A stretch of 64,000 nt of DNA from Pseudomonas mendocina (GCF_003008615.1 NZ_CP027657.1:186001-250000), one strand, 5' to 3'. Positions 45,767 through 56,201 are shown, counted from the stretch's first letter. The notes: generated by a model from the sequence alone, not told the origin. Numbers and translations are program-made.

Positions 45767-46372
45767 TCAGAAGGCGAAGTTGGCACCAAGGTAGAGCTGC
45801 GAGGTGCTGTGCAGATCCAGCGACCCGGCCTTGCCCTCGCCATGCGGCGCCATTTCTGTGCTGGCATTGGTACGCAGATAACGATAGCCGGCTTCGATCG
45901 ACGTGTTGCTGTTCAGTTCCTGCAGGATACCGGCCTGCAGGCCTGCCGCGTAGCCAACGTTGCTGTCACGCGAGAAACCACGGCTGTTCTGTTCCAGCTT
46001 GACCAGGCCCGCAGTCACACCACCGAACAGCTTGGTGTTGTTGTCACCGAGCGGTACGAACATGTCATAGCTGCCAAGCAGGTTCTGCTGGCGCAGCTTG
46101 TAGCCATTATTACTGTCGGAAACGTGCTCGTAGGTCGCGTAATAACGCCCATCAGCAGTCTTCTGGCCCGCACGCACGCCCCAGGTACCGGTGCCATTGA
46201 TTACCTTGTCCAGCTTGGGATTGCCCAGGTTGGCATTCAGCGCATTGGACTTCTGGATGTTGTTGTCGGTCTGGCCCCAGGTCAGGCCGACGAAGTTGTC
46301 ATTGGCCTGAGCAGCAGTAGCGCCGAGGGCCAGGCAGGTAGCGAATGCAATACGGTTCAGGGTGGCTTTCAT
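45767..46372 (-). CDS. oprH: PhoPQ-regulated outer membrane protein OprH
   Basis: The 201-residue protein has a signal peptide (MKATLNRIAFATCLALGATAAQA) and a mature beta-barrel ending in a C-terminal Phe (YLGANFAF), typical of outer-membrane proteins. Length and position next to phoP-phoQ match OprH, which stabilises lipopolysaccharide contacts under low Mg2+. The internal TYEHVSDSNNGYKLRQQNLLGSYDMF segment fits small barrel repeats. A four-half-site PhoP-type operator lies upstream. Confidence 0.9.
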   Translation of the reverse strand: MKATLNRIAFATCLALGATAAQANDNFVGLTWGQTDNNIQKSNALNANLGNPKLDKVINGTGTWGVRAGQKTADGRYYATYEHVSDSNNGYKLRQQNLLGSYDMFVPLGDNNTKLFGGVTAGLVKLEQNSRGFSRDSNVGYAAGLQAGILQELNSNTSIEAGYRYLRTNASTEMAPHGEGKAGSLDLHSTSQLYLGANFAF

Positions 46373-46431
46373 CGAATCGTTCCTCTCGTTTCGGTTGTGA
46401 TCAACTCGACAACGAGTCTGCAGGAAGAGTA

Positions 46432-46470
46432 CTGAATCGCCGCTGAACCCTCCTTGAACCTGCACTGAAC
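46432..46470 (-). promoter_or_regulatory. Candidate PhoP operator with four half-sites upstream of oprH
   Basis: On the minus strand four copies of RTTCAR (GTTCAG, GTTCAA, GTTCAG, ATTCAG) recur at exactly 11-bp period, with N5 between each. PhoP proteins bind tandem half-sites of TTTA/TTCA type spaced this way. The array lies 60-100 bp upstream of the oprH start, just after the MFS gene. Confidence 0.75.
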
Positions 46471-46483
46471 GAGCGGCAAACAG

Positions 46484-47656
46484 CTACAAACGCCGCACCA
46501 AAGCCGCAGCGAGCATGAACAATGACGCCAGGACGGCGAGCAATGCCCACCAACCGACATGCTCCCAGACATACCCACCGACATAGCCAACCAGGCTGGA
46601 ACCCAGGTAATAAGCGCACAGATAAAGCGCCGAAGCCTGTGCCTTGGCCCCCTGCGCGTGAGCCCCGACCTGACCGCTGGCGACCGCATGCGCGGCGAAG
46701 AAACCCAGAGTGAACAGTGCCAGCCCGACCACCGCCGAACTCAACCAAGGAGTGGCACAAAGCGCCACCCCCAGCAACATCAGGCCTATGCCGCCATGCA
46801 GAACCTGCCGCGCGCCGAAGCGCGGTACCAGGCGCCCGGCCCAACCCGCACTGAAGATGCCCAGCAGGTAAACGGTGAACAGCAGACCGATCACCGTGGC
46901 CGAGAGATTGAAAGGCTCGGCGGCCAGGCGAAACCCCACATAGTTGAACAAGGCAACGAAGCCGCCCATCAACAGGAAAGCCAGGGCGAACAACACCCGC
47001 AAATGCGGGTTACCCAAGTGCAGAACGAAATTGCGCAGTAACCCGCGCAGCGACAGCGGTTGAGCAGTGAAATGGCGTGACGGCGGCAACAGCCAGAGAA
47101 ACAGCCCAAGCGCCAGCAGACCGAGTCCGGCGATCCCTCCCAAGGCCCATGGCCATCCGCCAAGATCGCTGAGCAGGCCCGCCAGCAGACGACCGAGCAA
47201 GCCGCCCAGCGCCGTGCCGCCGATATACAGCCCCATGGCTGCCGGCAACGCTTCGGGATCGAACTCCTCGCCCACGTAGGCCATGGCCAATGCCGGTAGC
47301 CCACTCAACGCCAGCCCGAGCAGCGCCCGCAGAATCAGCAAACTGCCCCACTCCTCCACCAATGCGCAGGCGATACCCAGCATCGCCGCCAGCCCCAGCG
47401 CCGCCGCCATCACCGGCTTGCGCCCCCAACTCTCCGCCAGCGCGCCGGATACCAGCAGGCACAGCGCCAGGCTCAGGGTCGTCAAAGATAGCGCCAGGCT
47501 GCTACTGGCCGCGGAAACGCGAAAATGCGCCGCCAGCAGCGGCAGCAGTGGCTGCACGCAATAGAGCATGGCAAAGGTAGCGAAACCGGCGCAGAACAGC
47601 GCCAGAGTGGCACGCCGATAGGCGGCACTGCCGCGGGTGAGATGGGAAGCGGACAT
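46484..47656 (-). CDS. MFS transporter (YnfM/arabinose efflux-like)
   Basis: The 390-residue protein has twelve hydrophobic segments, the motif LAESWGRKPVMAAALG between helices 2 and 3, and the signature MAYVGEEFDPEALPAAMGLYIGGTALGGLLGR. It probably exports small molecules. It stands between oprH and the nap genes; in P. aeruginosa I recall oprH directly adjacent to napE, so this gene may be an insertion. It ends 14 bp before the PhoP-type operator. Confidence 0.9.
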   Translation of the reverse strand: MSASHLTRGSAAYRRATLALFCAGFATFAMLYCVQPLLPLLAAHFRVSAASSSLALSLTTLSLALCLLVSGALAESWGRKPVMAAALGLAAMLGIACALVEEWGSLLILRALLGLALSGLPALAMAYVGEEFDPEALPAAMGLYIGGTALGGLLGRLLAGLLSDLGGWPWALGGIAGLGLLALGLFLWLLPPSRHFTAQPLSLRGLLRNFVLHLGNPHLRVLFALAFLLMGGFVALFNYVGFRLAAEPFNLSATVIGLLFTVYLLGIFSAGWAGRLVPRFGARQVLHGGIGLMLLGVALCATPWLSSAVVGLALFTLGFFAAHAVASGQVGAHAQGAKAQASALYLCAYYLGSSLVGYVGGYVWEHVGWWALLAVLASLFMLAAALVRRL

Positions 47657-47835
47657 CAGGAACGGAACTCACGGGACATGGTGCAGGTAACGGCACAAAT
47701 ATTAGCACGCTATCGATCTGTCGATCTCGCGCCACACCATCATTGAAGTAACCCAACCCTGACCCAGCTCAACACGCTTTGCCCTTAATAAAACTAAGGT
47801 CTAGCCTGAACGTTGAATGAAACGGAGCCAAGCGC

Positions 47836-48003
47836 ATGGACAACACGCCTGAACGCCGCGCGTCGAAAGGCAAGGAAACCCGCCTGTTCGTTTTCCTCGT
47901 CGTCTGCCTCTTTCCCCTTCTCTCGATCGCCCTGGTGGGTGGCTACGGATTTTTCATCTGGTTCATGCAGATGCTTTTGGGTCCCCCCGGCCCGCCCCAC
48001 TGA
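47836..48003 (+). CDS. napE: Periplasmic nitrate reductase subunit NapE
   Basis: The 55-residue protein begins MDNTPERRASKGKETRLF and has one hydrophobic helix (FLVVCLFPLLSIALVGGYGFFIWF), matching NapE, a small inner-membrane protein of unknown role found at the start of nap operons. It is followed by napD 30 bp downstream. GGAGCC precedes the ATG. Confidence 0.9.
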   Translation: MDNTPERRASKGKETRLFVFLVVCLFPLLSIALVGGYGFFIWFMQMLLGPPGPPH

Positions 48004-48033
48004 CGCCCACATAAAACAATGGAGCCACGCAAG

Positions 48034-48297
48034 ATGGCCGAAGAAACCGTGCATATAGCCAGCCTGCTGATCCACATCCGCCCTGAACTGCTCGACGCAG
48101 TCAAAACCAATCTGCGCCAGCTCGATGGCCTGGAACTTCACCAGGAGAGCCCTCAAGGCAAGCTGGTGGTGGTCCTGGAAACCCAGCATGAGCGCCACAT
48201 CCTCGAAAGAATCGATCAGATCAACAGCCTGCCGGGCGTTCTCAACACTGCGTTGGTCTACCACGAACTCCTCACCCTAGAGGGAGAATCAGAGTGA
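48034..48297 (+). CDS. napD: NapD, chaperone of the periplasmic nitrate reductase
   Basis: NapD binds the Tat signal of NapA and delays export until cofactor insertion. The 87-residue ferredoxin-fold protein has [26 protein letters not shown] and an acidic C-terminus. The start at 48034 is chosen because GGAGC lies 9 bases upstream; an ATG at 48019 has no ribosome site. Its stop overlaps the napA GTG start. Confidence 0.93.
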   Translation: MAEETVHIASLLIHIRPELLDAVKTNLRQLDGLELHQESPQGKLVVVLETQHERHILERIDQINSLPGVLNTALVYHELLTLEGESE

Positions 48298-50798
48298 AGC
48301 TTTCCCGCCGTGACTTTGCCAAAGCCAACGCCGCTGCCATCGCCGCAGCCGCCGCCGGTTTGCCCTTCATCAGTGCCGCCAGCAACCTGATCACCGAAGC
48401 GGACATGACCCGCCTGGACTGGAACAAGGCGCCCTGCCGTTTCTGCGGTACCGGCTGCAGCGTGATGGTGGCGACCCGCGACAACCGCGTGGTGGCGACC
48501 CACGGCGACGTCAAGGCAGAGGTCAATCGCGGCCTGAACTGCGTCAAGGGCTACTTCCTGTCGAAGATCATGTATGGCGTCGACCGCCTCAACCAACCCC
48601 TGTTGCGCATGAAGAACGGCGTGTACGACAAGCAGGGCGAGTTCCAGCCGGTGAGTTGGGAACAGGCCTTCGACATCATGGAGCAGAAGACCAAGGAGGC
48701 ATTGCGTGAGCACGGCCCCGAGGCTGTCGGCATGTTCGGCTCCGGCCAGTGGACAGTGTGGGAAGGCTACGCCGCCAACAAACTGATGAAGGCCGGTTTT
48801 CGCTCCAACAACATCGACCCCAATGCACGCCACTGCATGGCCTCTGCCGTGATGGGATTCATGCGCACTTTCGGCATGGACGAGCCGATGGGTTGCTACG
48901 ACGACATCGAAGCCGCCGACGCTTTCGTGCTGTGGGGCTCGAACATGGCCGAGATGCATCCGATTCTCTGGAGCCGGGTCACCGACCGCCGCCTCAGCCA
49001 GCCGAATACCAAGGTCGCGGTGCTGTCCACCTTCGAGCACCGCAGCTTCGATCTGGCCGACATTCCCATGGTGTTCAAACCGCAGACCGATCTGCTGATC
49101 CTCAACTACATCGCCAACCACATCATTGAAACCGGCGCGGTGAACAAGGCATTCGTCAGCAAGCACACCAAGTTCGCCAAGGGCACCGACGACATCGGTT
49201 ACGGCCTGCGCGCCGACAACCCGCTGGAAATGCAGGCCAAGAACGCCAGCAAGGCCAATACCTGGAGCGACATGTCGTTCGAGGACTTCGCGGCCTTCGT
49301 CAAACCCTACACCCTGGAGCGCACCGCCAAGGAAAGCGGCGTGCCAGCCGAGCGCCTCAAGTCGCTGGCCGAGTTGTACGCCGACCCGAAACGCAAGGTG
49401 GTGTCGTTCTGGACCATGGGTTTCAACCAGCACACCCGCGGTGTGTGGGCCAACAACCTGATCTACAACATCCATTTGCTGACTGGCAAGATCAGCGAGC
49501 CGGGCAACAGCCCTTTCTCGCTGACCGGCCAACCATCGGCCTGCGGCACCGCGCGCGAAGTCGGCACCTTCTCCCATCGTCTGCCAGCCGACATGGTGGT
49601 GACCAACCCAAAACACCGGGCCACTGCCGAGAAAATCTGGAAACTGCCGGCCGGCACCATTCAGGAAAAACCCGGTTTCCATGCCGTGGAGCAGAGCCGC
49701 AAGCTCAAGGACGGCGTGCTCAAGGTCTACTGGACCCAGGTCAGCAACAACATGCAGGCTGGCCCCAACATCATGCAGGAGGTTCTGCCGGGCTGGCGCA
49801 ACCCGGGAGCATTCGTCATCGTCTCCGACGTTTACCCGACGGTTTCCGCCCAGGCTGCCGACCTGATCCTGCCCAGCGCCATGTGGGTGGAAAAGGAAGG
49901 TGCCTACGGCAACGCCGAGCGCCGCACGCAGTTCTGGCACCAACTGGTGCATGCCCCAGGCGAGGCCAAGTCCGACCTGTGGCAACTGGTGGAATTCTCC
50001 AAGCGCTTCACCACCGATGAAGTCTGGCCTGCCGAACTGCTGGCCAAGTCGCCCCAGCACAAGGGCAAGACGCTCTATCAGGTGCTGTTCACCAACGGCC
50101 AGGTCGACCAGTTTCCCGTCGAGCAGATCGAGGCCGGCTACTCCAACGACGAAGCAAAGGCCTTCGGCTTTTATCTGCAGAAAGGCCTGTTCGAGGAATA
50201 CGCCCAGTTCGGCCGTGGCCATGCCCACGATCTGGCTCCCTTCGACAGCTACCACTCTGCCCGCGGTCTGCGCTGGCCGGTAGTGGATGGACAGGAGACG
50301 CGCTGGCGCTATCGCGAAGGCCTCGATCCTTACGTGGAAAAAGGCAGCGGCGTACAGTTCTACGGTTACCCGGACAAACGTGCGCTGATCTTCGCCTTGC
50401 CCTACGAACCGGCAGCCGAAGCACCTGACGACGATTATCCCTTCTGGCTCAGCACCGGCCGAGTGCTGGAGCACTGGCACACCGGCAGCATGACCCAACG
50501 CGTCGAGGAGTTGCACCGTGCAGTGCCCGACGCACTGGTGTACATGCATCCGGAAGATGCCAAGGCACTCAAGGCCCGGCGCGGCAGCGAGGTCAAGGTG
50601 ATCAGCCGGCGCGGCGAAATGCGTGCACGCATCGAGACCCGCGGCCGTAACAAGCCACCGCGCGGCCTGGTTTTCGTGCCGTTCTTCGATGCCAACAAAC
50701 TGATCAACAAGGTCACGCTGGACGCCACCGACCCGATCTCCAAACAGACCGACTACAAGAAATGTGCGGTGAAGATCGAACTGATCAGCCTGGCCTGA
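48294..50798 (+). CDS. napA: Periplasmic nitrate reductase catalytic subunit NapA
   Basis: NapA is the molybdenum bis-MGD nitrate reductase. The 834-residue protein begins with a GTG and has a Tat signal ([10 protein letters not shown]). A 4Fe-4S motif holds Cys48, Cys51, Cys55 and Cys83, and the Mo ligand is Cys181 in NARHCMASA. Tat export depends on NapD. Length and motifs are those of the normal enzyme. The gene is translationally coupled to napD. Confidence 0.97.
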   Translation: MKLSRRDFAKANAAAIAAAAAGLPFISAASNLITEADMTRLDWNKAPCRFCGTGCSVMVATRDNRVVATHGDVKAEVNRGLNCVKGYFLSKIMYGVDRLNQPLLRMKNGVYDKQGEFQPVSWEQAFDIMEQKTKEALREHGPEAVGMFGSGQWTVWEGYAANKLMKAGFRSNNIDPNARHCMASAVMGFMRTFGMDEPMGCYDDIEAADAFVLWGSNMAEMHPILWSRVTDRRLSQPNTKVAVLSTFEHRSFDLADIPMVFKPQTDLLILNYIANHIIETGAVNKAFVSKHTKFAKGTDDIGYGLRADNPLEMQAKNASKANTWSDMSFEDFAAFVKPYTLERTAKESGVPAERLKSLAELYADPKRKVVSFWTMGFNQHTRGVWANNLIYNIHLLTGKISEPGNSPFSLTGQPSACGTAREVGTFSHRLPADMVVTNPKHRATAEKIWKLPAGTIQEKPGFHAVEQSRKLKDGVLKVYWTQVSNNMQAGPNIMQEVLPGWRNPGAFVIVSDVYPTVSAQAADLILPSAMWVEKEGAYGNAERRTQFWHQLVHAPGEAKSDLWQLVEFSKRFTTDEVWPAELLAKSPQHKGKTLYQVLFTNGQVDQFPVEQIEAGYSNDEAKAFGFYLQKGLFEEYAQFGRGHAHDLAPFDSYHSARGLRWPVVDGQETRWRYREGLDPYVEKGSGVQFYGYPDKRALIFALPYEPAAEAPDDDYPFWLSTGRVLEHWHTGSMTQRVEELHRAVPDALVYMHPEDAKALKARRGSEVKVISRRGEMRARIETRGRNKPPRGLVFVPFFDANKLINKVTLDATDPISKQTDYKKCAVKIELISLA

Positions 50799-50809
50799 GG
50801 AGCACTGTC

Positions 50810-51295
50810 ATGAGCCTGCGTTTTCTGCCCCTGCTGCTCGTCTGTGCCTTCGGTATGGCCGTTGCCAGCGAATTGAACTACCCCCTCGATGCCCCTGCGC
50901 CAGATGGTCGTCGCCCCGGCGGCACCATCACTCAGGAATTCCCGGCCCCCGTGCTCGGTAATGAAGAGAACAAGGACATCAAGCGCGAACGCAATTACCC
51001 GGAACAGCCGCCGACCATCCCGCACAGCATTCGCGGCTATCAGGTCGACGCCAACGGCAACAAGTGCCTGAGCTGCCACAGCCGTGCCGGCAGCGCACGC
51101 AGCCAGGCGCCGATGATCAGCATCACGCACTACATGGATCGTGACGGCCAGGCGCTGGCCGCGGTATCTCCACGGCGCTACTTCTGCACCCAGTGCCACG
51201 TGACCCAGCAGGAGGTGAAGCCGCTGATAGGCAATGATTTTCGCAACATCGATCACCTGCTCGAAGACGAAGCCGCCGGCGCGGCGAAGCCCTGA
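50810..51295 (+). CDS. napB: Diheme cytochrome c NapB
   Basis: NapB passes electrons to NapA in the periplasm. The 161-residue protein has a Sec signal (1-20) and two heme motifs CLSCH (86-90) and CTQCH (126-130). The start at 50810 (MSLRFLPLLL) has GAGGAGC upstream. It is 11 bp from napA. Confidence 0.95.
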   Translation: MSLRFLPLLLVCAFGMAVASELNYPLDAPAPDGRRPGGTITQEFPAPVLGNEENKDIKRERNYPEQPPTIPHSIRGYQVDANGNKCLSCHSRAGSARSQAPMISITHYMDRDGQALAAVSPRRYFCTQCHVTQQEVKPLIGNDFRNIDHLLEDEAAGAAKP

Positions 51296-51304
51296 GGTGG
51301 CCCC

Positions 51305-51901
51305 ATGAAGTCACTACTGACCCTGCTCAAGGATTACTGGGGCATCCTGCGTCGACCGAGCGTGCATTACAGCCTGGGCTTTCTCAGCCTGGGCGGATTC
51401 ATCGCCGGGATCATCTTCTGGGGCGGCTTCAATACCGCACTGGAAGCGACCAACACCGAGCAATTTTGTATTTCCTGCCACGAAATGCGCGACAACGTGT
51501 TCGTCGAGTTGCAGGACACCATCCACTACAGCAATCGTTCCGGGGTACGCGCCACCTGCCCTGACTGTCATGTACCGCATCAGTGGACGGACAAGATCGC
51601 GCGCAAGATGCAGGCCTCGAAGGAGGTCTGGGGCAAGATCTTCGGCACCATCAACACACGCGAGAAATTCCTCGAGAAACGCCGCGAGCTGGCCGAGCAT
51701 GAATGGGCTCGGCTCAAGGCCAACGACTCGCTGGAATGCCGCAACTGCCACAACTTCGACTACATGGACTTCACCAAGCAGAGCCAGCGAGCCCGGCAGA
51801 TGCACTCCAGCGCACTGGCCAGTGGCGAAGCCACTTGCATCGACTGCCACAAGGGCATCGCCCACCACCTGCCCAACATGAGCGGGGTGCCGGGCTGGTA
51901 A
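51305..51901 (+). CDS. napC: NapC/NirT family tetraheme cytochrome c NapC
   Basis: NapC takes electrons from quinol and passes them to NapB. The 198-residue protein has one N-terminal membrane helix (about 23-43) and four CxxCH heme sites at 55, 85, 145 and 178. It closes the napEDABC operon. No napF or napGH gene is present in the run. Confidence 0.95.
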   Translation: MKSLLTLLKDYWGILRRPSVHYSLGFLSLGGFIAGIIFWGGFNTALEATNTEQFCISCHEMRDNVFVELQDTIHYSNRSGVRATCPDCHVPHQWTDKIARKMQASKEVWGKIFGTINTREKFLEKRRELAEHEWARLKANDSLECRNCHNFDYMDFTKQSQRARQMHSSALASGEATCIDCHKGIAHHLPNMSGVPGW

Positions 51902-51987
51902 GCATCAGCGACGCTTAGAGATTGCGGGGCCACCCAAGTAGTACGTACCGAGCAGGCCGTGGTGCGCACGGCGCCCCCTACACACCT

Positions 51988-52464
51988 CTATTCGCCGCGC
52001 AGGCGCTGCAAGTGGGCGAGCACGCCAGTGGCGGTCTGCTCGCCGACCAGGCGTTCACGCATACGGCCCTTGTCATCGACGATGTAGGTCACCGGCAGCA
52101 CGTCGTTGTGCGGCAGCCCGAAACGCGCCGCAGGGTCTTGCGCGAGAACAGTGAAACGGATCTTGAAGCTATCCGCAGCCCGCTTGAGATCCTCGCCCTG
52201 CAATGCGTCGAAGTTCACCCCGATCACCCGAGCCGAGTGTTTCTGCAGCTCTTCTTCCAGGGCGTTTAGCTCGGGAATTTCAGTACGACAAGGCGCGCAC
52301 CACTCAGCCCAATAATTAATGACTAGCCACTGGCCATCCAGGCTGTCAGCCGTTACCTTTCGTCCATGCTGATCAGGGCCGAAATCCTCGGCACATGCCG
52401 CCAGCAATAAGGCGGCGCAGATACCCAAGACAGCCTTGCCGACAATCCGGAGCCGTAAGCCCAT
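51988..52464 (-). CDS. TlpA-like thioredoxin-fold lipoprotein
   Basis: The 158-residue protein has a lipoprotein signal with LLLAAC at Cys24, a thioredoxin active site WCAPC, and cis-Pro in VLPVTYIVDD. It should be a periplasmic membrane-anchored thiol reductase, possibly for cytochrome c maturation, which would fit the nap cytochromes next door. The 30-bp gap to the divergent PilZ gene leaves almost no promoter space. Confidence 0.88.
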   Translation of the reverse strand: MGLRLRIVGKAVLGICAALLLAACAEDFGPDQHGRKVTADSLDGQWLVINYWAEWCAPCRTEIPELNALEEELQKHSARVIGVNFDALQGEDLKRAADSFKIRFTVLAQDPAARFGLPHNDVLPVTYIVDDKGRMRERLVGEQTATGVLAHLQRLRGE

Positions 52465-52494
52465 GTATTCGATCCTCGTCCACTCGGGGTTGAT

Positions 52495-53901
52495 ATGACG
52501 CTGGATGCCCTGCGCCTGGAAGTACCGGACATCCGCGAGGACAGCAGTGTATCGCCGGCGGAAATCGTCGAACGGCTAGCCAGCGCACGCCATCTGGAGC
52601 TCGACAACGGCCTGCAGCAAGTACTCGGCCTGTTGTTCACGCTCAATCGCAGTGGCCTGACCTTACTGGAAAGACAGCGAGCGCTGCAAAACTTCAGTGA
52701 CGAGTATCGCCACTACGCCGCGCTGGTGAATCACACCCATGTCCCCTGCACCTTGTTCGTGCGCCTGTGCGGCGAACTGGCGATCGGCTTCAAGCGGCTG
52801 CTGCTGCAGATTCTCCAGGGCCGCCAGCCGTCGCTTCCGCACCTGGCCTGGTGCCTGTACATGGCCCAGCATTTTCTCGCGCAGCAGTTGCTGCGTCATT
52901 ACCAGCTGTATCAGGAGCCTCCGGCAACTCTTTGGCGCGACAGCCATCTGCTTTACTGGATCGGCGAACACCAGCAATGCCTGGACGAACCCGTCGCAGC
53001 GGCCTTCCAACCGAAGCCGGCAAGCACGCTGCGAGGCCTCTACCAGCAGATGCTGCTCCTGGCCCTGAGCAACCCCTTCCATCTCGCCGAAGGCGAATGC
53101 ATGACCCTGTTCAGCGCCCTTGCGCCACTCGCCGACCTGGCACGATTGCAGGCCTGGGATGAAGAAGACGACAGCGCAGGCCCCGTGGTCGATCTCAGCG
53201 AATCCCAGGCCTGCCTGACGTTAGATCAGAACATCAAAGGCGAACCGGCCAATCTGCGGCGCTTCGAGCTCGGCGCCCTGCTGATCGCCCTGCATGAGCC
53301 CGCTCCCCTCCAGAGCCCGCAGGAGCGCCAGCTCCTCGAACGCGTACGTCAGCACTGGCTGGGCCGCCAGCAACGTCGCCACGAGCGCGCCGAATTCGCG
53401 GGACAGTGCGACCTTGTCGTCGGCCTGTCGGCGATTCACGCGCAGTTGCTGGACAAACTGCCGCAACGTACCGAAGCCCAGATTCTCGACGCCAGCCCCG
53501 GCGGCGCAAGGCTGCTGTGCAATACCAACGAAGGAAGTCTGCTGCAAGTCGGACAATTGGTACTGCTGTTGACCAATAGCACGCCGACGCTCGCCCTGGT
53601 GTGCTGGCGTCATCTCGGCAGCGAGGGTCTGCACCTGGGCCTGCGCTATCTCAAGGGCCTGCCACGCCCGGTCTGGCTGCGGCGCGCGCCAAACGCGCAA
53701 ACCCATCCGGGCGTACTGCAAAGCACCCCGGCGCCGGGCAATGGCTGGCACCATGGCCTGTGGCTACCCAAAGGCCAGTTCAGCAACGGCGAGAATCTCT
53801 GGCTGCAACTGGTCAGCGTGCACAACCAGGCGATTCTGCCGCTGCCCGAGAGCAATCTGGAGACGCCCTCGGTCACTCGTCACCCGCTACGCCTGGCCTG
53901 A
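52495..53901 (+). CDS. PilZ-domain protein with long helical N-terminus
   Basis: The 468-residue cytoplasmic protein has a mostly helical region (1-300) and a C-terminal PilZ-like domain. The domain shows RRHERAEF (the R-x3-R c-di-GMP binding pattern) followed by the DASPGGARLL box (D/N-x-S-x2-G). These are the residues expected for cyclic-di-GMP binding. The helical part has no recognised domain. It could regulate motility or surface traits; the output is unknown. Confidence 0.75.
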   Translation: MTLDALRLEVPDIREDSSVSPAEIVERLASARHLELDNGLQQVLGLLFTLNRSGLTLLERQRALQNFSDEYRHYAALVNHTHVPCTLFVRLCGELAIGFKRLLLQILQGRQPSLPHLAWCLYMAQHFLAQQLLRHYQLYQEPPATLWRDSHLLYWIGEHQQCLDEPVAAAFQPKPASTLRGLYQQMLLLALSNPFHLAEGECMTLFSALAPLADLARLQAWDEEDDSAGPVVDLSESQACLTLDQNIKGEPANLRRFELGALLIALHEPAPLQSPQERQLLERVRQHWLGRQQRRHERAEFAGQCDLVVGLSAIHAQLLDKLPQRTEAQILDASPGGARLLCNTNEGSLLQVGQLVLLLTNSTPTLALVCWRHLGSEGLHLGLRYLKGLPRPVWLRRAPNAQTHPGVLQSTPAPGNGWHHGLWLPKGQFSNGENLWLQLVSVHNQAILPLPESNLETPSVTRHPLRLA

Positions 53902-54049
53902 TATCCGCAGTGCGCTAGGGCAGACGAGCTTCGACTGGGCGAAACTGCGACCCCAGTCACGCCCGCTGTCTGCCGAGCGCACAGTTTCGCTGGCTGGGGG
54001 CTGCTTATAATTCCTGGCACTGAAGTCTCACCCAGCCCGGAACTCCACC

Positions 54050-54442
54050 ATGTCCCAAGCGCAAGACAAGCTGATCGGCTCCGTGCCTTCGCGCATCGTC
54101 GACGCCGCTCGCCTGTTGGTCACTCCCTACGAAGGACGCGTAGCCGAATACAATGTAGCCGCCTGGTTACAGCTGCCGGGGCTGGCCAATCTGCCGGTAT
54201 CGCTACTGGTCAGTTATCGCGACGGCGACAAGCGCCGCGAAGTCAATGTCGACCACGGCAAGGTCAACGCACACGGCAAGATCCTGCTCTCGGGCATCGC
54301 CCGCATGCCCGTACGGCAGAAGATCGAAGACATGCAGGTACGACTGCGCTCGGCAGTCCCGGCGCAAAGTCTGGTAGTCGAGGAATTCTTCGTTCAGGCC
54401 GTCGAGCTGGCCAACAGCGAGAATCGCCAGGCAATGGCCTGA
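54050..54442 (+). CDS. Hypothetical protein
   Basis: The 130-residue protein begins MSQAQDKLIGSVPSRIVDAARLLVTPYEGRVAEYNVAAWLQLPGL and is otherwise beta-rich, with ARMPVRQKIEDMQVRLRSAVPAQSLVVEEFFVQ at the C-terminus. I do not recognise a domain. It has no signal or membrane segment. It follows the PilZ gene in the same direction, so they may be linked. Confidence 0.7.
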   Translation: MSQAQDKLIGSVPSRIVDAARLLVTPYEGRVAEYNVAAWLQLPGLANLPVSLLVSYRDGDKRREVNVDHGKVNAHGKILLSGIARMPVRQKIEDMQVRLRSAVPAQSLVVEEFFVQAVELANSENRQAMA

Positions 54443-54490
54443 AGCGGACGCGGAAAATCGAACCCCCGAGCAGTGTCGCGTTTTCTGGTT

Positions 54491-54691
54491 TCAGCCCGAG
54501 GAGACGCCTGGGCAAGGCGAAGGCGGCTGAGTCGTCTCATCGGCAGGTTGCGGCACGTTCTCGGGAGCGACATGGTCGAGCAACGATTCCGGCCAGCGCG
54601 CGAATCGCAAACCGGTGATGCGGTTGAGCCGCGCCAGCGCTTCCTGCGGGTCTCGCCGATGAAGGTGAATCACTCGTTTATCGCCCGTCAT
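54491..54691 (-). CDS. Small hypothetical protein
   Basis: A 66-residue frame begins MTGDKRVIHLHRRDPQEALARLNRITGLRFARWPESLL and ends in a Pro/Thr-rich tail. AAGGA lies 11 bases upstream of the ATG at 54691, somewhat far. A 3-codon frame (ATG AAG CAG TAA) sits in between. The first half looks like a short folded domain, but the family is not recognised. Confidence 0.5.
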   Translation of the reverse strand: MTGDKRVIHLHRRDPQEALARLNRITGLRFARWPESLLDHVAPENVPQPADETTQPPSPCPGVSSG

Positions 54692-54925
54692 TACTGCTTC
54701 ATTCCTTAGCGATCCCTGCCCTGCTGGCAGTTCGATAGCAATCGTTCCTGTCATTGCCAGAAGCGTGCCAGTCCATATGTAGCGAATTCTCTGACGCCAG
54801 GTTGCCGACCAAGGCCACCTCGCAGAATGTCAGCGCCGTAAAATGACGTTTTTTGTCACTCCGATTACCAATCAGCTCTATCAGAGCACATCCGGCATTC
54901 GAGACCTGGCTTGACGATCACGCAC

Positions 54926-56143
54926 TCATCGCTTGCCCGGCAGCCATTCGGCAAGGCTGGCCCCGAACTGCTCCTCTCTCTCGACCTGCAAACGCTCAAG
55001 CGCCTCGCGCAATGCCGGGTACCAGGGCTCGTCGAGTTGCGCCGGCAACTGCGACAGACTCGGCAGCGGCCATGGGCTGCACTCGAGCAGTTGGTGCAGG
55101 GAGAAATTGTGCAGGTCCCGGCACAACACCCAGCCCCCGCCACTGGCTTTGCAGGCCAGGTGTTCGCGCTCAAGGAAGTCCAGCACCTGACTCCATTCAT
55201 CCTCAGGCAAACGCCAGCCAGCACGTTGCATGTCGCCATAGTGCAGCGCCTCGCCCTTCTGTTGGCGCTTCAGCAACAGGCGCAGCATAACCAGCAGAAT
55301 CAAGGCCTTGGGGATGGGCTCACGGCGCCAGTGGCGGGGCTGCGACAGGCCATACACCATTTCGGCGCCAAGCAAGACGATCAGCCAGGACAAATAGATC
55401 CACACCAGGAACAACGGCACCGTGGCGAAGGCGCCATAGATCAGGTGATAGCCGGGAAAGAGGCGCACATAAAGGCCGAACAACGCCTTGGCGACCTCGA
55501 ACAGGATGGCGCTGAACAACCCGCCAAGTAGCGCATGCGGCAAAGGCACACGGGTGTTGGGCACCGCCGCGTACAGCAAGGTGAACGCCGCAATGCTGGA
55601 CAACAGCGGTGCGAAAGAGAGCAGCGTCTTGGCGCCGACTACCGCATCAGGCCCGGAGATCAGCGACAGCGAAGCGATGTAGGTACTCACCGCGAACCCC
55701 GCACCGAGCAGCAGCGGCCCGAGGCTGAGAATCGCCCAGTAAAGCAGGAAGCTGGACATGCCGCGGCGTGGCTGACGCACCCGCCAGATCACGTTGAAGG
55801 TCTTCTCGATGGTCACCAGCATGAGGAACGCGGTAACGGCCAGCAGCCCCACGCCAAACCAGGTCAGCTGTCGTGCCTGGGTGGTGAACTCGCGCAGATA
55901 CTCCTGCACCGTCTCGCCAGTGGACGGCACGAAATTGTGGAAGATGAATCCCTGGATGTCCTCGCCCACACCTTTGAATGCCGGGATCGCCGAGAGCATG
56001 GCGAAGGTAACGGTCATCATCGGCACTACAGCGAACAGCGTGGTGTAGGTCAGCGCCGCCGCGTTGCCGGCGCCACGGTTCTCCACGAAACGCTGATACA
56101 GGCTAAACCAGAACCCCATCCAGTCCTTCAAACGCCCCCGCAT
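54926..56143 (-). CDS. YihY/virulence factor BrkB family membrane protein
   Basis: The 405-residue protein has six hydrophobic helices and the family segment [30 protein letters not shown], then GISF-like [33 protein letters not shown]. The C-terminal 100 residues form a soluble tail. Members were once called RNase BN, but the role is unknown. It diverges from the arsenate-reductase-like gene over a repeat. Confidence 0.9.
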   Translation of the reverse strand: MRGRLKDWMGFWFSLYQRFVENRGAGNAAALTYTTLFAVVPMMTVTFAMLSAIPAFKGVGEDIQGFIFHNFVPSTGETVQEYLREFTTQARQLTWFGVGLLAVTAFLMLVTIEKTFNVIWRVRQPRRGMSSFLLYWAILSLGPLLLGAGFAVSTYIASLSLISGPDAVVGAKTLLSFAPLLSSIAAFTLLYAAVPNTRVPLPHALLGGLFSAILFEVAKALFGLYVRLFPGYHLIYGAFATVPLFLVWIYLSWLIVLLGAEMVYGLSQPRHWRREPIPKALILLVMLRLLLKRQQKGEALHYGDMQRAGWRLPEDEWSQVLDFLEREHLACKASGGGWVLCRDLHNFSLHQLLECSPWPLPSLSQLPAQLDEPWYPALREALERLQVEREEQFGASLAEWLPGKR

Positions 56144-56201
56144 GACCTCTCCTTAGCCCCAAAAACGTTCAGACAATGCACCGCGTGAAAAGGTCGCACT
56201 A

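Noticed and set aside
47700..47835. Anr/FNR box upstream of napE
   Set aside because: No TTGAT-N4-ATCAA-like site is visible in the region.
48258..50549. A 763-codon open frame opposite napA
   Set aside because: It is an antisense shadow of napA, with low-complexity His/Val/Gly-rich sequence and no ribosome site.
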